Part shown: positions 1 through 9,129 of the stretch, piece by piece
Layout of the letters: each line of letters opens with the position of its first letter
How positions within the stretch are numbered: the stretch's first letter is position 1
Origin: CBDHDJ01 sp965261645
Lineage (GTDB): Bacteria; Pseudomonadota; Alphaproteobacteria; SHVV01
DNA: 64,000 bases
Reading direction: 5' to 3'
NCBI GenBank assembly: GCA_965261645.1
Contig: CBDHDJ010000003.1
Coordinates: forward strand, 310,001-374,000
Made by a program: the position numbers and the translations under genes
Notes under the pieces: generated by a model
What the model was told of the DNA's origin: nothing
Database searches by the model: none
The model's input: the letters and a program-made list of their open reading frames with translations, nothing else

Positions 1-209
1 GCTTTGAAGGTAGCGCCAGTAGCCCCGTAGGGCGCTCAGGATGCGCTGCACCGTCTTGGGCGTGAGGCCGTCATCATTCATCAACCCGGTGATCCAACGG
101 CGCACCTCGGGCCGCGTCACGTCCTGTACTGTCTGGAACTCGTGGGCGAGGCGCTTCACGTCAGAGCGCTGCATATCCTGCGTCTTAGCCGTGGCGCGCG
201 ATGTGCTAA
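1..209 (-). pseudogene. Tyrosine integrase, middle part, cut off from its start by IS1182
   Basis: Read on the minus strand this stretch is open throughout and looks like the SAM-like core-binding domain of a phage/ICE tyrosine recombinase (for example VRRWITGLMNDDG and TPKTVQRILSALRGYWRY). It is the continuation of the integrase N-terminus at 1654-2075: removing the IS1182 copy at 210-1653 and one 4-bp target repeat joins the two parts in frame (EAL-N/S-TSRATAK). The catalytic domain with the R-H-R-Y residues would lie beyond the window edge and cannot be seen. The gene is inactive as it stands because the transposon separates it from its start codon. Confidence 0.75.
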
Positions 210-1653
210 CAGCCCGTTGATTAAGTCGGCGCCGTCTGATTCTCTGGTTCCCTGATTTGCAGGGGGATTTGCCGATGGCGATGGGACGGCAGAAGGATGG
301 TCAGGGGGACCTGATGGTGAGCTGGTCGGAGATGCCGCGCTCTCCGGGTCATGTGTTTTATGACCGCTTGCAGTCGGTGCTGATCGAGGGCGGCTTCGAC
401 GCCTTTGCCGAGGCGAGCTGCCGGCCTTATTACGCGGCCCGGATGGGCGCGCCCTCGGTGCCGCCCGGGCGCTATTTCCGGATGCACCTGGTGGGCTACT
501 TTGAGGGCATCGACAGCGAGCGCGGTCTGGAGTGGCGCTGCTCGGACTCGCTTTCGCTGCGGGCGTTCCTGCGACTGGGGAGCCGTGATCGGGTACCGGA
601 CCATTCCTGGCTGTCACGGAGCCGCACGCGCCTGCCCCATGAAGTCCACGCGGCGGTCTTCGACTGGGTTCTGGTGCTGATCGCCGAGGCGGGGCTGATC
701 AAGGGCGAGCGCATCGGCGTCGATGCCTCGACCATGGAGGCCAACGCGGCGCTGCGGAACATCGTGCGGCGCGACAACGGCGAAGGCTACCGGGAGATGC
801 TGGAGCGCCTGGCCCGGGAAAGCGGGGTCGAGACACCCACGGCCGAGGACCTGGCGCGTCTGGACCGGAAGCGCAAGGGCAAGAAGCTTTCCAACACGGA
901 TTGGGTTTCGAAGAGCGACCCCGAGGCCAAGATCACCAAGATGAAGGACGGCACGACGCATCTGGCCTACAAGCCCGAGCACGCGGTGGATCTGGACACC
1001 GGCGCGGTGGTGGCGGCCGAGCTGCACCCGGCCGATGAGGGCGACACCACGACGCTTTCCAAGACCCTGGCGAAGGCCGAGGCAAACCTCGAGGCGGTGG
1101 ATGCGGCACCGACATCGGAGGACCCGGCCGAATGCGTCGCCGACAAAGGTTATCACTCACGGGCGGTCTTGAGGGCTCTGAACGACAGTCCCTGGAAGAC
1201 CCGGATCGCGGCGCCCAAGCAGACCGGCTTTTCGCGCTGGCACGGTGATGAGGCGGCGCGGCGCGCGGTCACCAATAACCGTGCGCGGCTCAAGTCCGGG
1301 GTCGCCCGCGAGGCCTTCAAGCTGCGCGCCGAGATCGTCGAGCGCTGCTTTGCCCACAACCTCGATCGTGGCGGCATGCGACGAACCTGGCTGCGCGGGC
1401 GAGAGAATGTGCACAAGCGATACCTGCTCCACGTCGCCGGCCACAATCTATCGTTACTGATGCGCCAGCTCATCGGCGCCGGCACCCCGCGGGAGGCCGT
1501 GGCGGGCGGATATGGCGGTATTTTCGTTCTGCTCACGCCCACCGGGGCCATGCTGGTGGCACGGGGGGGCTCGCAAAGCGGCCAGACGGCTTTCGCCGCC
1601 GCATTCCTCATCTGGGAGTGAGAGCCGGAAAAAGCCACTTAATCAACGGGCTG
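210..1653 (+). mobile_element. IS1182-family element, copy 1 (1444 bp)
   Basis: Terminal inverted repeats CAGCCCGTTGATTAAGT are perfect at both ends. The flanking 4-mers are CTAA (206-209) and TTAA (1654-1657), so the presumed duplication has one mismatch. It interrupts a tyrosine integrase. Four more copies, at 2711, 9210, 33702 and 39881, share the same ends and length. Confidence 0.9.
275..1621 (+). CDS. IS1182-family transposase (copy 1)
   Basis: DDE transposase of 448 residues that cuts and moves the 1444-bp element. The first catalytic aspartate is in GVDAST (about D150), the second in DKGYHS (about D290), and the acidic residue lies in the IVERCFAH region near E356. The usual IS1182 N-terminal domain precedes them. 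I place the start at ATG 275 because AGGGGG sits 8-9 bases upstream; an in-frame TTG at 257 is the alternative. The frame is intact and the protein is probably active. The complementary strand shows long open frames in this GC-rich gene, but these are shadows. Confidence 0.9.
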   Translation: MAMGRQKDGQGDLMVSWSEMPRSPGHVFYDRLQSVLIEGGFDAFAEASCRPYYAARMGAPSVPPGRYFRMHLVGYFEGIDSERGLEWRCSDSLSLRAFLRLGSRDRVPDHSWLSRSRTRLPHEVHAAVFDWVLVLIAEAGLIKGERIGVDASTMEANAALRNIVRRDNGEGYREMLERLARESGVETPTAEDLARLDRKRKGKKLSNTDWVSKSDPEAKITKMKDGTTHLAYKPEHAVDLDTGAVVAAELHPADEGDTTTLSKTLAKAEANLEAVDAAPTSEDPAECVADKGYHSRAVLRALNDSPWKTRIAAPKQTGFSRWHGDEAARRAVTNNRARLKSGVAREAFKLRAEIVERCFAHNLDRGGMRRTWLRGRENVHKRYLLHVAGHNLSLLMRQLIGAGTPREAVAGGYGGIFVLLTPTGAMLVARGGSQSGQTAFAAAFLIWE

Positions 1654-2075
1654 TTAAGCGCCTCGTCAAGGTGCTCGGTGAACGGGACCACCAACCCCGC
1701 GGCACGCGCATAGAAGCGCCGCGCCTCGGGATCGCTAGATGGCGGATCGCCAATGTTCTCGACGTTGATTGCGCCGATATCCCACGCCGCGTACTCGATC
1801 TGCATTAAGATCGACTCGCGGTGTTCCGCGGTCTTGGCGTTGCGAAGCCCGCGCCGCCAGAATGCCGCGTCATCATCAACCGGCTCATTCCTGGCGTTGG
1901 CGACCTCTTTTTTCCAGGCGACAACGACCGGCATTACGCGGCGTTCAGCTATGGTGCGGCTATCTGATTCTAGTGATTGGACAAAGCGATGCTTGCCGAA
2001 GTGAGGGCGAAGGACCTTCGGTATCTCCATGATGGCGTACCAGCGACGGCGGCGCTTCTGAACGTAGGAAGGCAT
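1654..2075 (-). pseudogene. Tyrosine integrase N-terminus, split by IS1182
   Basis: Starts MPSYVQKRRRRWYAI, the DUF6538-like N-terminal domain of many alphaproteobacterial tyrosine integrases, which helps recognise the attachment site. About 140 residues are readable before the frame runs into IS1182 copy 1; the rest of the gene continues at 209-1. The start ATG at 2075 was chosen for the family's typical MP(S/K)YxxxR opening. About 115 bp upstream lies a tRNA-Ser 3'-end fragment (2189-2207), which fits an integrase gene placed beside its att site. Confidence 0.75.
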
Positions 2076-2188
2076 GGCGAAGGCTCCCCGAGTATGGACC
2101 GATACCACATCTTTCCACCACATACGGTGGGAGCGCGTAACCTATACAGTAGCTAGGTTGGTGACGTTTTTCGTCGTTTGGCGGAGCG

Positions 2189-2207
2189 TCCCTCTCCCTC
2201 CGCCAAT
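2189..2207 (+). other. Candidate attachment site: 19-bp copy of a tRNA-Ser 3' end
   Basis: TCCCTCTCCCTCCGCCAAT is identical to the 3' end, including CCA and two following bases, of the tRNA-Ser(GCT) at 31225-31318. Identity stops abruptly at both sides. It lies next to a DUF6538-type integrase gene, the usual place for an att site formed by integration into a tRNA 3' end. In this orientation element DNA should lie to the left and chromosome to the right. Confidence 0.65.
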
Positions 2208-2519
2208 CTTTCGATAGGCCATAAGTCCATTTATATATATGGTTTTATGGCCTTTCGTTTTCTAAGTACAACACACGCTAACCACACACGTTGCGCTTGG
2301 TATTGCTGCAATATGACCGAGGAAAGTTTTTGCGGAGGTAAATTCTTCGAATCTTGGTAACGGCCCTCGGCGTACAACTCCAAGAATATCATTCTCTTTT
2401 GACCCCATGAATTTGCCGCACAATTCCATTTTATCAGGCAGCAAAGAAAGTTGGCGATTGGTGGTGTTTTCGCCGGGCACCAACATACCCCTCGCTCATG
2501 GCGTGTGCGGTACCAGAGT

Positions 2520-2685
2520 AAGTTTCATAAGTTTCATACGGCCCATTTATGAAACTCAGAGGGTAGTTTATGAATGTTCAAGAAAGTTATGAAAGATGGC
2601 TAAACACCGCAGAAAAGCTGATGTTTTGGATATGAAACTTAGATATGAAACTTGTGAAACTGGCGATCTGGAGGGTAAGTTTCAT
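2520..2685. repeat. Cluster of short AAGTTTCATA repeats in both orientations
   Basis: AAGTTTCATA or its complement occurs, exactly or nearly so, at 2520-2529, 2529-2538, 2547-2556 (inverted), 2631-2640 (inverted), 2644-2653 (inverted), 2655-2661 (partial, inverted) and 2677-2685. The stretch is AT-richer than its surroundings and has no convincing gene. Such arrays usually bind a repressor, an excisionase or a replication protein. Nothing else clear is visible in 2208-2706. Confidence 0.6.
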
Positions 2686-2710
2686 GGCGTAGCGGGGGCA
2701 CCCCCTTTAA

Positions 2711-4154
2711 CAGCCCGTTGATTAAGTGGCTTTTTCCGGCTCTCACTCCCAGATGAGGAATGCGGCGGCGAAAGCCGTCTGGCCGCTTTGCGAGCCCCCC
2801 CGTGCCACCAGCATGGCCCCGGTGGGCGTGAGCAGAACGAAAATACCGCCATATCCGCCCGCCACGGCCTCCCGCGGGGTGCCGGCGCCGATGAGCTGGC
2901 GCATCAGTAACGATAGATTGTGGCCGGCGACGTGGAGCAGGTATCGCTTGTGCACATTCTCTCGCCCGCGCAGCCAGGTTCGTCGCATGCCGCCACGATC
3001 GAGGTTGTGGGCAAAGCAGCGCTCGACGATCTCGGCGCGCAGCTTGAAGGCCTCGCGGGCGACCCCGGACTTGAGCCGCGCACGGTTATTGGTGACCGCG
3101 CGCCGCGCCGCCTCATCACCGTGCCAGCGCGAAAAGCCGGTCTGCTTGGGCGCCGCGATCCTGGTCTTCCAGGGACTGTCGTTCAGAGCCCTCAAGACCG
3201 CCCGTGAGTGATAACCTTTGTCGGCGACGCATTCGGCCGGGTCCTCCGATGTCGGTGCCGCATCCACCGCCTCGAGGTTTGCCTCGGCCTTCGCCAGGGT
3301 CTTGGAAAGCGTCGTGGTGTCGCCCTCATCGGCCGGGTGCAGCTCGGCCGCCACCACCGCGCCGGTGTCCAGATCCACCGCGTGCTCGGGCTTGTAGGCC
3401 AGATGCGTCGTGCCGTCCTTCATCTTGGTGATCTTGGCCTCGGGGTCGCTCTTCGAAACCCAATCCGTGTTAGAAAGCTTCTTGCCCTTGCGCTTCCGGT
3501 CCAGACGCGCCAGGTCCTCGGCCGTGGGTGTCTCGACCCCGCTTTCCCGGGCCAGGCGCTCCAGCATCTCCCGGTAGCCTTCGCCGTTGTCGCGCCGCAC
3601 GATGTTCCGCAGCGCCGCGTTGGCCTCCATGGTCGAGGCATCGACGCCGATGCGCTCGCCCTTGATCAGCCCCGCCTCGGCGATCAGCACCAGAACCCAG
3701 TCGAAGACCGCCGCGTGGACTTCATGGGGCAGGCGCGTGCGGCTCCGTGACAGCCAGGAATGGTCCGGTACCCGATCACGGCTCCCCAGTCGCAGGAACG
3801 CCCGCAGCGAAAGCGAGTCCGAGCAGCGCCACTCCAGACCGCGCTCGCTGTCGATGCCCTCAAAGTAGCCCACCAGGTGCATCCGGAAATAGCGCCCGGG
3901 CGGCACCGAGGGCGCGCCCATCCGGGCCGCGTAATAAGGCCGGCAGCTCGCCTCGGCAAAGGCGTCGAAGCCGCCCGCGATCAGCACCGACTGCAAGCGG
4001 TCATAAAACACATGACCCGGAGAGCGCGGCATCTCCGACCAGCTCACCATCAGGTCCCCCTGACCATCCTTCTGCCGTCCCATCGCCATCGGCAAATCCC
4101 CCTGCAAATCAGGGAACCAGAGAATCAGACGGCGCCGACTTAATCAACGGGCTG
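2711..4154 (-). mobile_element. IS1182-family element, copy 2 (1444 bp)
   Basis: Same terminal repeats as copy 1, opposite orientation. The flanks are TTAA on both sides (2707-2710, 4155-4158), which looks like a perfect 4-bp duplication. It sits inside an IS630-type element whose right part continues at 4155. The missing 3' part of that IS630 is not on the left side, so DNA next to copy 2 has been lost or exchanged. Confidence 0.9.
2743..4089 (-). CDS. IS1182-family transposase (copy 2)
   Basis: Intact 448-residue DDE transposase, nearly identical to copy 1. It has VLIAGG where copy 1 has VLIEGG, a difference shared with copy 4. The motifs GVDAST and DKGYHS are both present. The start at 4089 mirrors the ATG preceded by AGGGGG in copy 1. 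Confidence 0.9.
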   Translation of the reverse strand: MAMGRQKDGQGDLMVSWSEMPRSPGHVFYDRLQSVLIAGGFDAFAEASCRPYYAARMGAPSVPPGRYFRMHLVGYFEGIDSERGLEWRCSDSLSLRAFLRLGSRDRVPDHSWLSRSRTRLPHEVHAAVFDWVLVLIAEAGLIKGERIGVDASTMEANAALRNIVRRDNGEGYREMLERLARESGVETPTAEDLARLDRKRKGKKLSNTDWVSKSDPEAKITKMKDGTTHLAYKPEHAVDLDTGAVVAAELHPADEGDTTTLSKTLAKAEANLEAVDAAPTSEDPAECVADKGYHSRAVLRALNDSPWKTRIAAPKQTGFSRWHGDEAARRAVTNNRARLKSGVAREAFKLRAEIVERCFAHNLDRGGMRRTWLRGRENVHKRYLLHVAGHNLSLLMRQLIGAGTPREAVAGGYGGIFVLLTPTGAMLVARGGSQSGQTAFAAAFLIWE

Positions 4155-5035
4155 TTAAAGTCAGGGCTGTAGGGCGGCAGGAAGCGCAACTCTGCCGCGG
4201 CGACTTCGATGGCCGTGCGCACGGCGATGGGTTTGTGGGCGGGTAAGTTATCCATCACCACGATATCGCCGGGTTTGAGCGTCGGGACCAAGACCTGCTC
4301 CACATAAGCGAGGAAGGCGGCACCATGCATGGCACCGTCGAGCACCATGGGCGCGGTCATGCCTTCAAGGCGGAGCGCGCCAACGAAGGTCGTCGTCTTC
4401 CAGTGTCCATGAGGCACCGGTGCTTGGCAACGCTCGCCCCGTGGCGCCCGGCCGTAACGCCGGGCCATCTTGGTCGAAGCGCCGGTCTCGTCAATGAACA
4501 CCAGCCGCTCGGGCTTCAGATCGGGTTGGGCGTCGAACCAGGCCTGCCGGCGGCGCAGGACGTCAGCTCGCTGTTGCTCGCAGGCGTGTACGGTGTTTTT
4601 TGAACGTCATGCCGTGCCGGTCGAGCAGCCGCCAGACCGTGCTTTGGGCCACCGTCAAGCCATGCCCCGCGTCCAGGTGTGCCGCGATCTCGCCCAAGGT
4701 GATGTCCGGCGTCTCGTCAACCAGCGCCAGGATTTCCTCGGCATGGGCCTCGATCCGGTGCGAGCGGTGGTCACCGCCTTGCGGCCTAGGCCCGACATCG
4801 CCCGTCCGCCGCCACCGATTCACCCATTTGATCGCCGTCGAGGCCGCAACCCCGAAGCGGCGCGCCGCCGAGCGCCGCGACAGGCCGCTGTCAACCGCCG
4901 ATACAAGCCGTTCTCGAAGATCATTGGAAAGAGGTTTCGTCATGCAGCCTGGCCTCCTCCACCAGCCCACATCTTGAATCAGAAATTCGATCCCATGGGA
5001 ATCCCAAAAAGAATCCGTCAGCTCAGAAAATGCTC
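4155..5035 (-). mobile_element. IS630-family element (type A), left part missing
   Basis: The right end carries the terminal repeat GAGCATTTTCTGAGCTGAC (minus strand), next to the TA at 5036-5037 that IS630-type elements duplicate. By comparison with the complete copy at 35170-36233 (1064 bp), roughly the last 180 bp are missing where IS1182 copy 2 sits. The insertion at the right edge removed the start of a Sel1-repeat gene. Confidence 0.85.
4159..4943 (-). pseudogene. IS630-family transposase, 3' end lost
   Basis: Minus-strand gene starting MTKPLSNDLRERLV at 4943. The first frame has an HTH domain (RRSAARRFGVAASTAIKW). A run of six A on the coding strand (complement of 4596-4601) precedes the switch to a second frame, which carries the DDE domain with VFIDETGAST and VVMDNLPAHK. 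This is the programmed frameshift arrangement common in IS630. The frame ends at PDFN, where IS1182 copy 2 is inserted, so the last catalytic glutamate is missing and this copy cannot be active. Confidence 0.85.
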
Positions 5036-5037
5036 TA

Positions 5038-5826
5038 GACGCCCCAGCATGGGGCCAGGACTTCGAGAAGGGTTTGGAGGCATATGAGCAGCGTGACTAC
5101 GCGACCGCGCTGAGAGAGCTTCGCCCGCTTGCCGAGCAGAGCCACGCCATCGCTCAGGTCAAGCTCGGTGTCATGTACCGCAAGGGCCTGGGCGTGCCTA
5201 CGGACCAAATCGAGGCGTTAAAGTGGTACCGCAAGGCGGCGGATCAAGGCCACGCCGACGCTCAAGTCCAGCTCGGTGTCGAGTACGCGATCGGCTTTAG
5301 CGTGCCGCAGGACTTCGTCGAGTCGGTGAAGTGGTACCGCCTAGCCGCTGAACAGGGGCACGCCGAGGCCCAACTCATCCTCGGGGTCAGGTACGAACAC
5401 GGTGATGGCGTCCCTAGGGACGACGTAGAGGCGGTGAAGTGGTATCGCATGGCCGCCGACCAGGAACACACTGAAGCCCAGACGCACCTAGCGACCATGT
5501 ACGACAAAGGTCAGGGTGTGCCGCAGGAATTTGCCGAGGCCCTGAAGTGGTACCGCAAGGCGGCCGACCAGGGCTGGGCCAGAGCCCAGTTGCTCCTCGG
5601 GTCCATGTACATCGAAGGGAAGGGCGTGCCGCAGGACTATGTTCTGGCACACAAGTGGCTCAACCTCGCGAATGCCAAGAACCGCAGCATGACCGACAGG
5701 ATGCGCGACATGACAGCACAATTGCGCGACATCGTTGCCTCCGAAATGACTCCCGAACAGATCGCCGAGGCGCAGCGTCTTGCCCGCGAGTGGATGGCGG
5801 GGTTGGAGGAGCGGAAGAAAAATTAA
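5038..5826 (+). pseudogene. Sel1-repeat (TPR-like) protein, signal-peptide end removed by IS630
   Basis: The readable protein carries five consecutive Sel1 repeats (each with KWYRKAADQG-type ends) followed by a basic helical tail ending EERKKN. Sel1 proteins are helical solenoid scaffolds, often periplasmic, that mediate protein contacts. The frame is already open from the IS630 border at 5038 (PAWGQDFEKGLEAYEQ), and this segment usually follows directly on a signal peptide, so the export signal has been cut away. An internal ATG at 5074 could still start a cytosolic product. The partner of the protein is unknown. Confidence 0.75.
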
Positions 5827-6189
5827 CGGCGGCTACGCCATTTCGACCCGCCAAGAAAATTCGGGAAGATAATTGCAAACCCGCATCAGACTCTCTCATA
5901 GACGATGGACCACCTTGGGCGGGTCAGGTCACGCACGCTCGTCCTACAGGGCAAAGCCTTGCGCCGGAAGGCTGAGATCGAGACAATCCAATTCGAAAGG
6001 TGATCGACCCCCTTTTTTTGTCTTATTTCCGACCCGAATCCTCGACAGCTTCAGCGCACTAGAGATAACCTCGCGTAGCGCTGGGCCAACCCACTTCCCT
6101 GAACATGCGCTTACATATCAGGCATGTTACAAATTGACTGCACCCCCACCCCGCCGGGAACGGGTGCAATGAACCATGGAGGTTGAGCG
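5827..6189. other. Intergenic, nothing recognised
   Basis: I see no convincing gene, RNA or repeat in these 363 bases. The run CCCCCTTTTTTT near 6008 does not follow a clear hairpin. The 3' end provides GGAGG upstream of the GTG start at 6190. Confidence 0.5.
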
Positions 6190-7089
6190 GTGAATAATGA
6201 GCCACTCCGAGAACTCACCGAACATGAAATTGAAACTTACTGGCAAGATGGAGTTGTCTGTGCACGAGACATAATTCCTACGGATTGGATCGATCGGCTG
6301 CGTGAGGCGCTCGATCGTGTCCTAGCAAATCCGGGAAAATTTGGCATAGATTGCAACCCACCAGGATCAGAGGGTCGCTTCGCCTTTGAGACTTGGATGT
6401 CCGCGCGCGACCATGACTTCAAAAGCTGGATCATGGACGGGCCAATTCCCCCGTTGACGGCCGTGCTTTTGCACTCCGACAAAGTCCATCACCTATTCGA
6501 TGAAATGTTTGTCAAGGAGCCCCATTCTCCTCACGCAACCGAATGGCATCAGGATCAACCTGGCAATCCACTTCACGGCTTCAATCTTGCAGGCACTTGG
6601 CTGCCTCTCGACGTAGTTACCAAGGATAGTGCTGCGGTTGAATGCATTCGGAGTTCACATAAGTGGAACCGCTGGTTTGCACCGAATAATGATTCCTATT
6701 CCACTGATGGCTACGAAGTCGGCGAGTTGTTCTCCATCGTGGAGCCAAGCCAGTACTTGGATGCGGGCGATGAAGCGCGATTTAAGGAGTATGACGAGAA
6801 GTTTGAAGGCATGCTTAACTTCGCTTCGATGAGAGAACGAGGCGAACTTGATCTGGTGCGATTTGAAAGCAAGCCCGGTGATCTCGTGTTCCAACATTTG
6901 AATGTTTTGCACTGGGCGCCGGGTAACTATAGCGATCGAAGGCGGCGCGCTATAGTGAATCGATGGGTCGGCGATGGAACGGTTTACGCTAATCGGGCAG
7001 GCCGCCCTAGCCTAACCCTGCCATGGAATCCCGATTTGAAGGACGGCGACCCGTTCCCGCCCGACAACGAATTATTCCCCCAAGTCTGA
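6190..7089 (+). CDS. Phytanoyl-CoA dioxygenase (PhyH) family protein
   Basis: Predicted Fe(II)/2-oxoglutarate-dependent oxygenase of 299 residues that hydroxylates an unknown substrate in the cytoplasm. The iron-binding H-x-D is WHQDQ (H120, D122), the distal histidine is in VLHWAPGN (H241), and the arginine for 2-oxoglutarate is likely in RRRRAIVNRW. The start is GTG 6190, chosen because GGAGG lies about 7 bases upstream. The length is normal for bacterial PhyH proteins. It is followed by a GFA-family gene and an FAD monooxygenase on the same strand, suggesting a small oxidative catabolic set. The substrate cannot be inferred. Confidence 0.85.
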   Translation: MNNEPLRELTEHEIETYWQDGVVCARDIIPTDWIDRLREALDRVLANPGKFGIDCNPPGSEGRFAFETWMSARDHDFKSWIMDGPIPPLTAVLLHSDKVHHLFDEMFVKEPHSPHATEWHQDQPGNPLHGFNLAGTWLPLDVVTKDSAAVECIRSSHKWNRWFAPNNDSYSTDGYEVGELFSIVEPSQYLDAGDEARFKEYDEKFEGMLNFASMRERGELDLVRFESKPGDLVFQHLNVLHWAPGNYSDRRRRAIVNRWVGDGTVYANRAGRPSLTLPWNPDLKDGDPFPPDNELFPQV

Positions 7090-7174
7090 CCCCGGCCAGC
7101 CTTAAATTGACGCCAATGTTACGAGTGGGTGATTCGCACCCAACGAGCAATCACATCGCCGGAGGGGTGAAATT

Positions 7175-7588
7175 GTGTCTGCTGAATTGACAGGGGGGTG
7201 CCAGTGCGGGGGCATTCGCCATGAAGTGACGGACGCTCCTCAACAGGTGGTCGTCTGCCATTGTACAGATTGCCAGCAACAATCCGGAAGCGCGTTTGGG
7301 ATGTCCTTGGTCGTCAAGGAAGAGAACTTCCGGCTCACGCAGGGCGAACCGAAAACCTTCACGTCAAATTCCGACGCGGGCCGGGCAAAGCTTGGCGCAT
7401 TCTGCCCGCAATGCGGCACGCGGATTTACCACATGCCCGAGGTGCGGAAGGGATATGTGTCTGTTAAGCCTGGGACGTTGGACGACACGAGCATGTTGAA
7501 GCCGGCAATACATATCTGGACCGGCAGTAAACAACCCTGGATCACGATTCCGGAAGATGTGGAAGCGCACGAAAAACAACCTTTCTGA
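7175..7588 (+). CDS. GFA-family (glutathione-dependent formaldehyde-activating-like) zinc protein
   Basis: Small 137-residue protein of the Mss4-like/GFA fold. Cysteine pairs typical of the two zinc sites are visible: GGCQCGG (residues 7-13), CHCTDCQQQSG, and FCPQCGTR in the C-terminal half. Gfa itself promotes the addition of formaldehyde to glutathione, but most family members have unproven substrates. The GTG start at 7175 follows GGAGGGG at a good distance. It lies 85 bp after the PhyH gene, on the same strand. Confidence 0.85.
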   Translation: MSAELTGGCQCGGIRHEVTDAPQQVVVCHCTDCQQQSGSAFGMSLVVKEENFRLTQGEPKTFTSNSDAGRAKLGAFCPQCGTRIYHMPEVRKGYVSVKPGTLDDTSMLKPAIHIWTGSKQPWITIPEDVEAHEKQPF

Positions 7589-7713
7589 CGACACATCCCA
7601 GCAAGATAGCGTAATCCACTGTACGTCCGCTTTGGGTCAGAAGTAGACTCAAACGTCTACGTCGAAATTAGCCCGATATGCGGGATAGAGCGGACATTGC
7701 ATTGCCCCGATGT

Positions 7714-7782
7714 CTGCTGATTACCGGAAAGCGGTCGTAATTCTATCCCTTCCCTGACGACCGGAACTAGCCATAAGCGGAC
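7714..7782. repeat. REP-like dispersed hairpin repeat
   Basis: About 70 bases closely matching 25570-25638. Both carry CGGTCGT ... ACGACCGGAAC, which can form a hairpin, followed by AGCCA(T/G)(A/T)AGCGGAC. Related fragments with a terminal AGCGGAC or TGCGGAC lie nearby (7680-7700, 9190-9200). It looks like an extragenic palindromic repeat family. Confidence 0.6.
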
Positions 7783-7932
7783 TCTGGAATGTCTGGCAGG
7801 TGTCCGAACTTCCGATAAAGGTTGAGGGCACAACCGGCTCGTTCCATGGGCGCGAGCAACAATTCTTTGCGATTGGCCCTTGGAATACGGTTAAATTCGC
7901 CCCAGCGGGGGCCACTTAGGGGTTCGACTTTG

Positions 7933-9129
7933 GTGCAACGTCACGCGGAAATCGCCGGTGCCGGCTTTGCCGGCCTGACCGTCGGCGCCGCACTTGCCCA
8001 GCGCGGTTGGTCGGTCCGCGTCCACGAGCGGGCACCCGAGTGTCGCGAGTTCGGCGCTGGAATCTGGACCTGGGAGAACGGCGTTCGCGTGCTTAACGCC
8101 GTCGGCGCGGCCAACGAGGCGTTCGAGGGAGCGCTCCGCATTCCCTCGTGGGAGAGCCGCGACGGGAGCGGCAGGATCATCGACTTCTTTCCCATGGGCG
8201 ACCATGAGACGGGCGGGCGGCTGTTCTGCGTCACGCGCCAGCATTTGTATGAGGCGATCCTGGCCACGGCCGAGCGCTCGGGCGTTGAAATCGAAACGAG
8301 CTCCAATGCGATCGGCGCAACCCCGGAGGGCGAGCTCCAGCTCGAGAACGGCAAACGCTGTAGGGCCGACCTCGTGATCGGGGCCGATGGCATCAACTCC
8401 AATGTTCGCGAGTCCACCGGTCTCTTGCGGCGCAAACGTCGCCACGGCACCGGGTGTATCCGGGTCATCGTCGATCGCAAGAAAGAGGAAGGCGAGGACC
8501 CCGAGCAGAACAGGATAATCGAATACTGGTCGGGGAACCGCCGGGTGCTGTTCACGCCCTGCAGCAAGGAGGTCTTGTACCTCGCGCTCACGAGCTTGGC
8601 CTCGGACCGCGAGGCGATGCACATGCCGGTGCCGCGGGACGTCTGGAAACGCTCGTTCCCGCACGTCGCCGAGTTCTTCGATCGCATCCCTGAGGAGGCC
8701 CGCTGGGACCGCTTCGAGACCATATGGACGAGCAGCTGGTCGAAGGGCCGCGTCGCGCTCCTCGGCGATGCCGCGCACGGCATGACCCCGGGTCTCGGCC
8801 AAGGCTGCGGCATGGCGATGGTGAACGCGCTCGGGCTCGCGACGGCGCTCGATGAGGAACCGACCATCGAGCAGGCCCTGATAGCGTGGGAGCGCCGAGA
8901 GCGCCCCTTGACCGAGCACACGCAGTTCTGGTCGTGGACGACGTGGCCCATGACCCGGGTCCCTGCGCCGGTCGCCCGCTCGATTTTCAATTGCCCGGGC
9001 CTCCGGCAATGGATCGCGACGAAGCGGGGGCGACCGTCGATTTACATTCCGCACGGCACCGAAGGTCAACCACGTTGGTTGCCCAAGGCGATGCAGGAGG
9101 AGCAGCCGGCCACCCAGGCGGCATCCTGA
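7933..9129 (+). CDS. FAD-dependent monooxygenase (PHBH/salicylate hydroxylase type)
   Basis: Predicted flavoprotein hydroxylase of about 398 residues. It has the N-terminal dinucleotide-binding GAGFAGLTVG, the central DLVIGADGINS (DG motif) and the GD motif LLGDAAHGMTPGLGQG that contacts the FAD ribose. It would use NAD(P)H and O2 to hydroxylate an aromatic or similar ring. I prefer GTG 7933 (AGGGG upstream) because the protein then begins just before the Rossmann strand, as in relatives; an upstream ATG at 7822 would fall in repeat DNA. The substrate is unknown. It is the third gene of the PhyH-GFA-monooxygenase cluster, about 340 bp beyond GFA. Confidence 0.85.
   Translation: MQRHAEIAGAGFAGLTVGAALAQRGWSVRVHERAPECREFGAGIWTWENGVRVLNAVGAANEAFEGALRIPSWESRDGSGRIIDFFPMGDHETGGRLFCVTRQHLYEAILATAERSGVEIETSSNAIGATPEGELQLENGKRCRADLVIGADGINSNVRESTGLLRRKRRHGTGCIRVIVDRKKEEGEDPEQNRIIEYWSGNRRVLFTPCSKEVLYLALTSLASDREAMHMPVPRDVWKRSFPHVAEFFDRIPEEARWDRFETIWTSSWSKGRVALLGDAAHGMTPGLGQGCGMAMVNALGLATALDEEPTIEQALIAWERRERPLTEHTQFWSWTTWPMTRVPAPVARSIFNCPGLRQWIATKRGRPSIYIPHGTEGQPRWLPKAMQEEQPATQAAS

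Noticed and set aside
156..1156. Long open frames on the strand opposite the IS1182 transposase (repeated for every copy)
   Set aside because: They are shadows of a GC-rich gene; no RBS or recognisable protein motifs, and they recur only because the IS is repeated.
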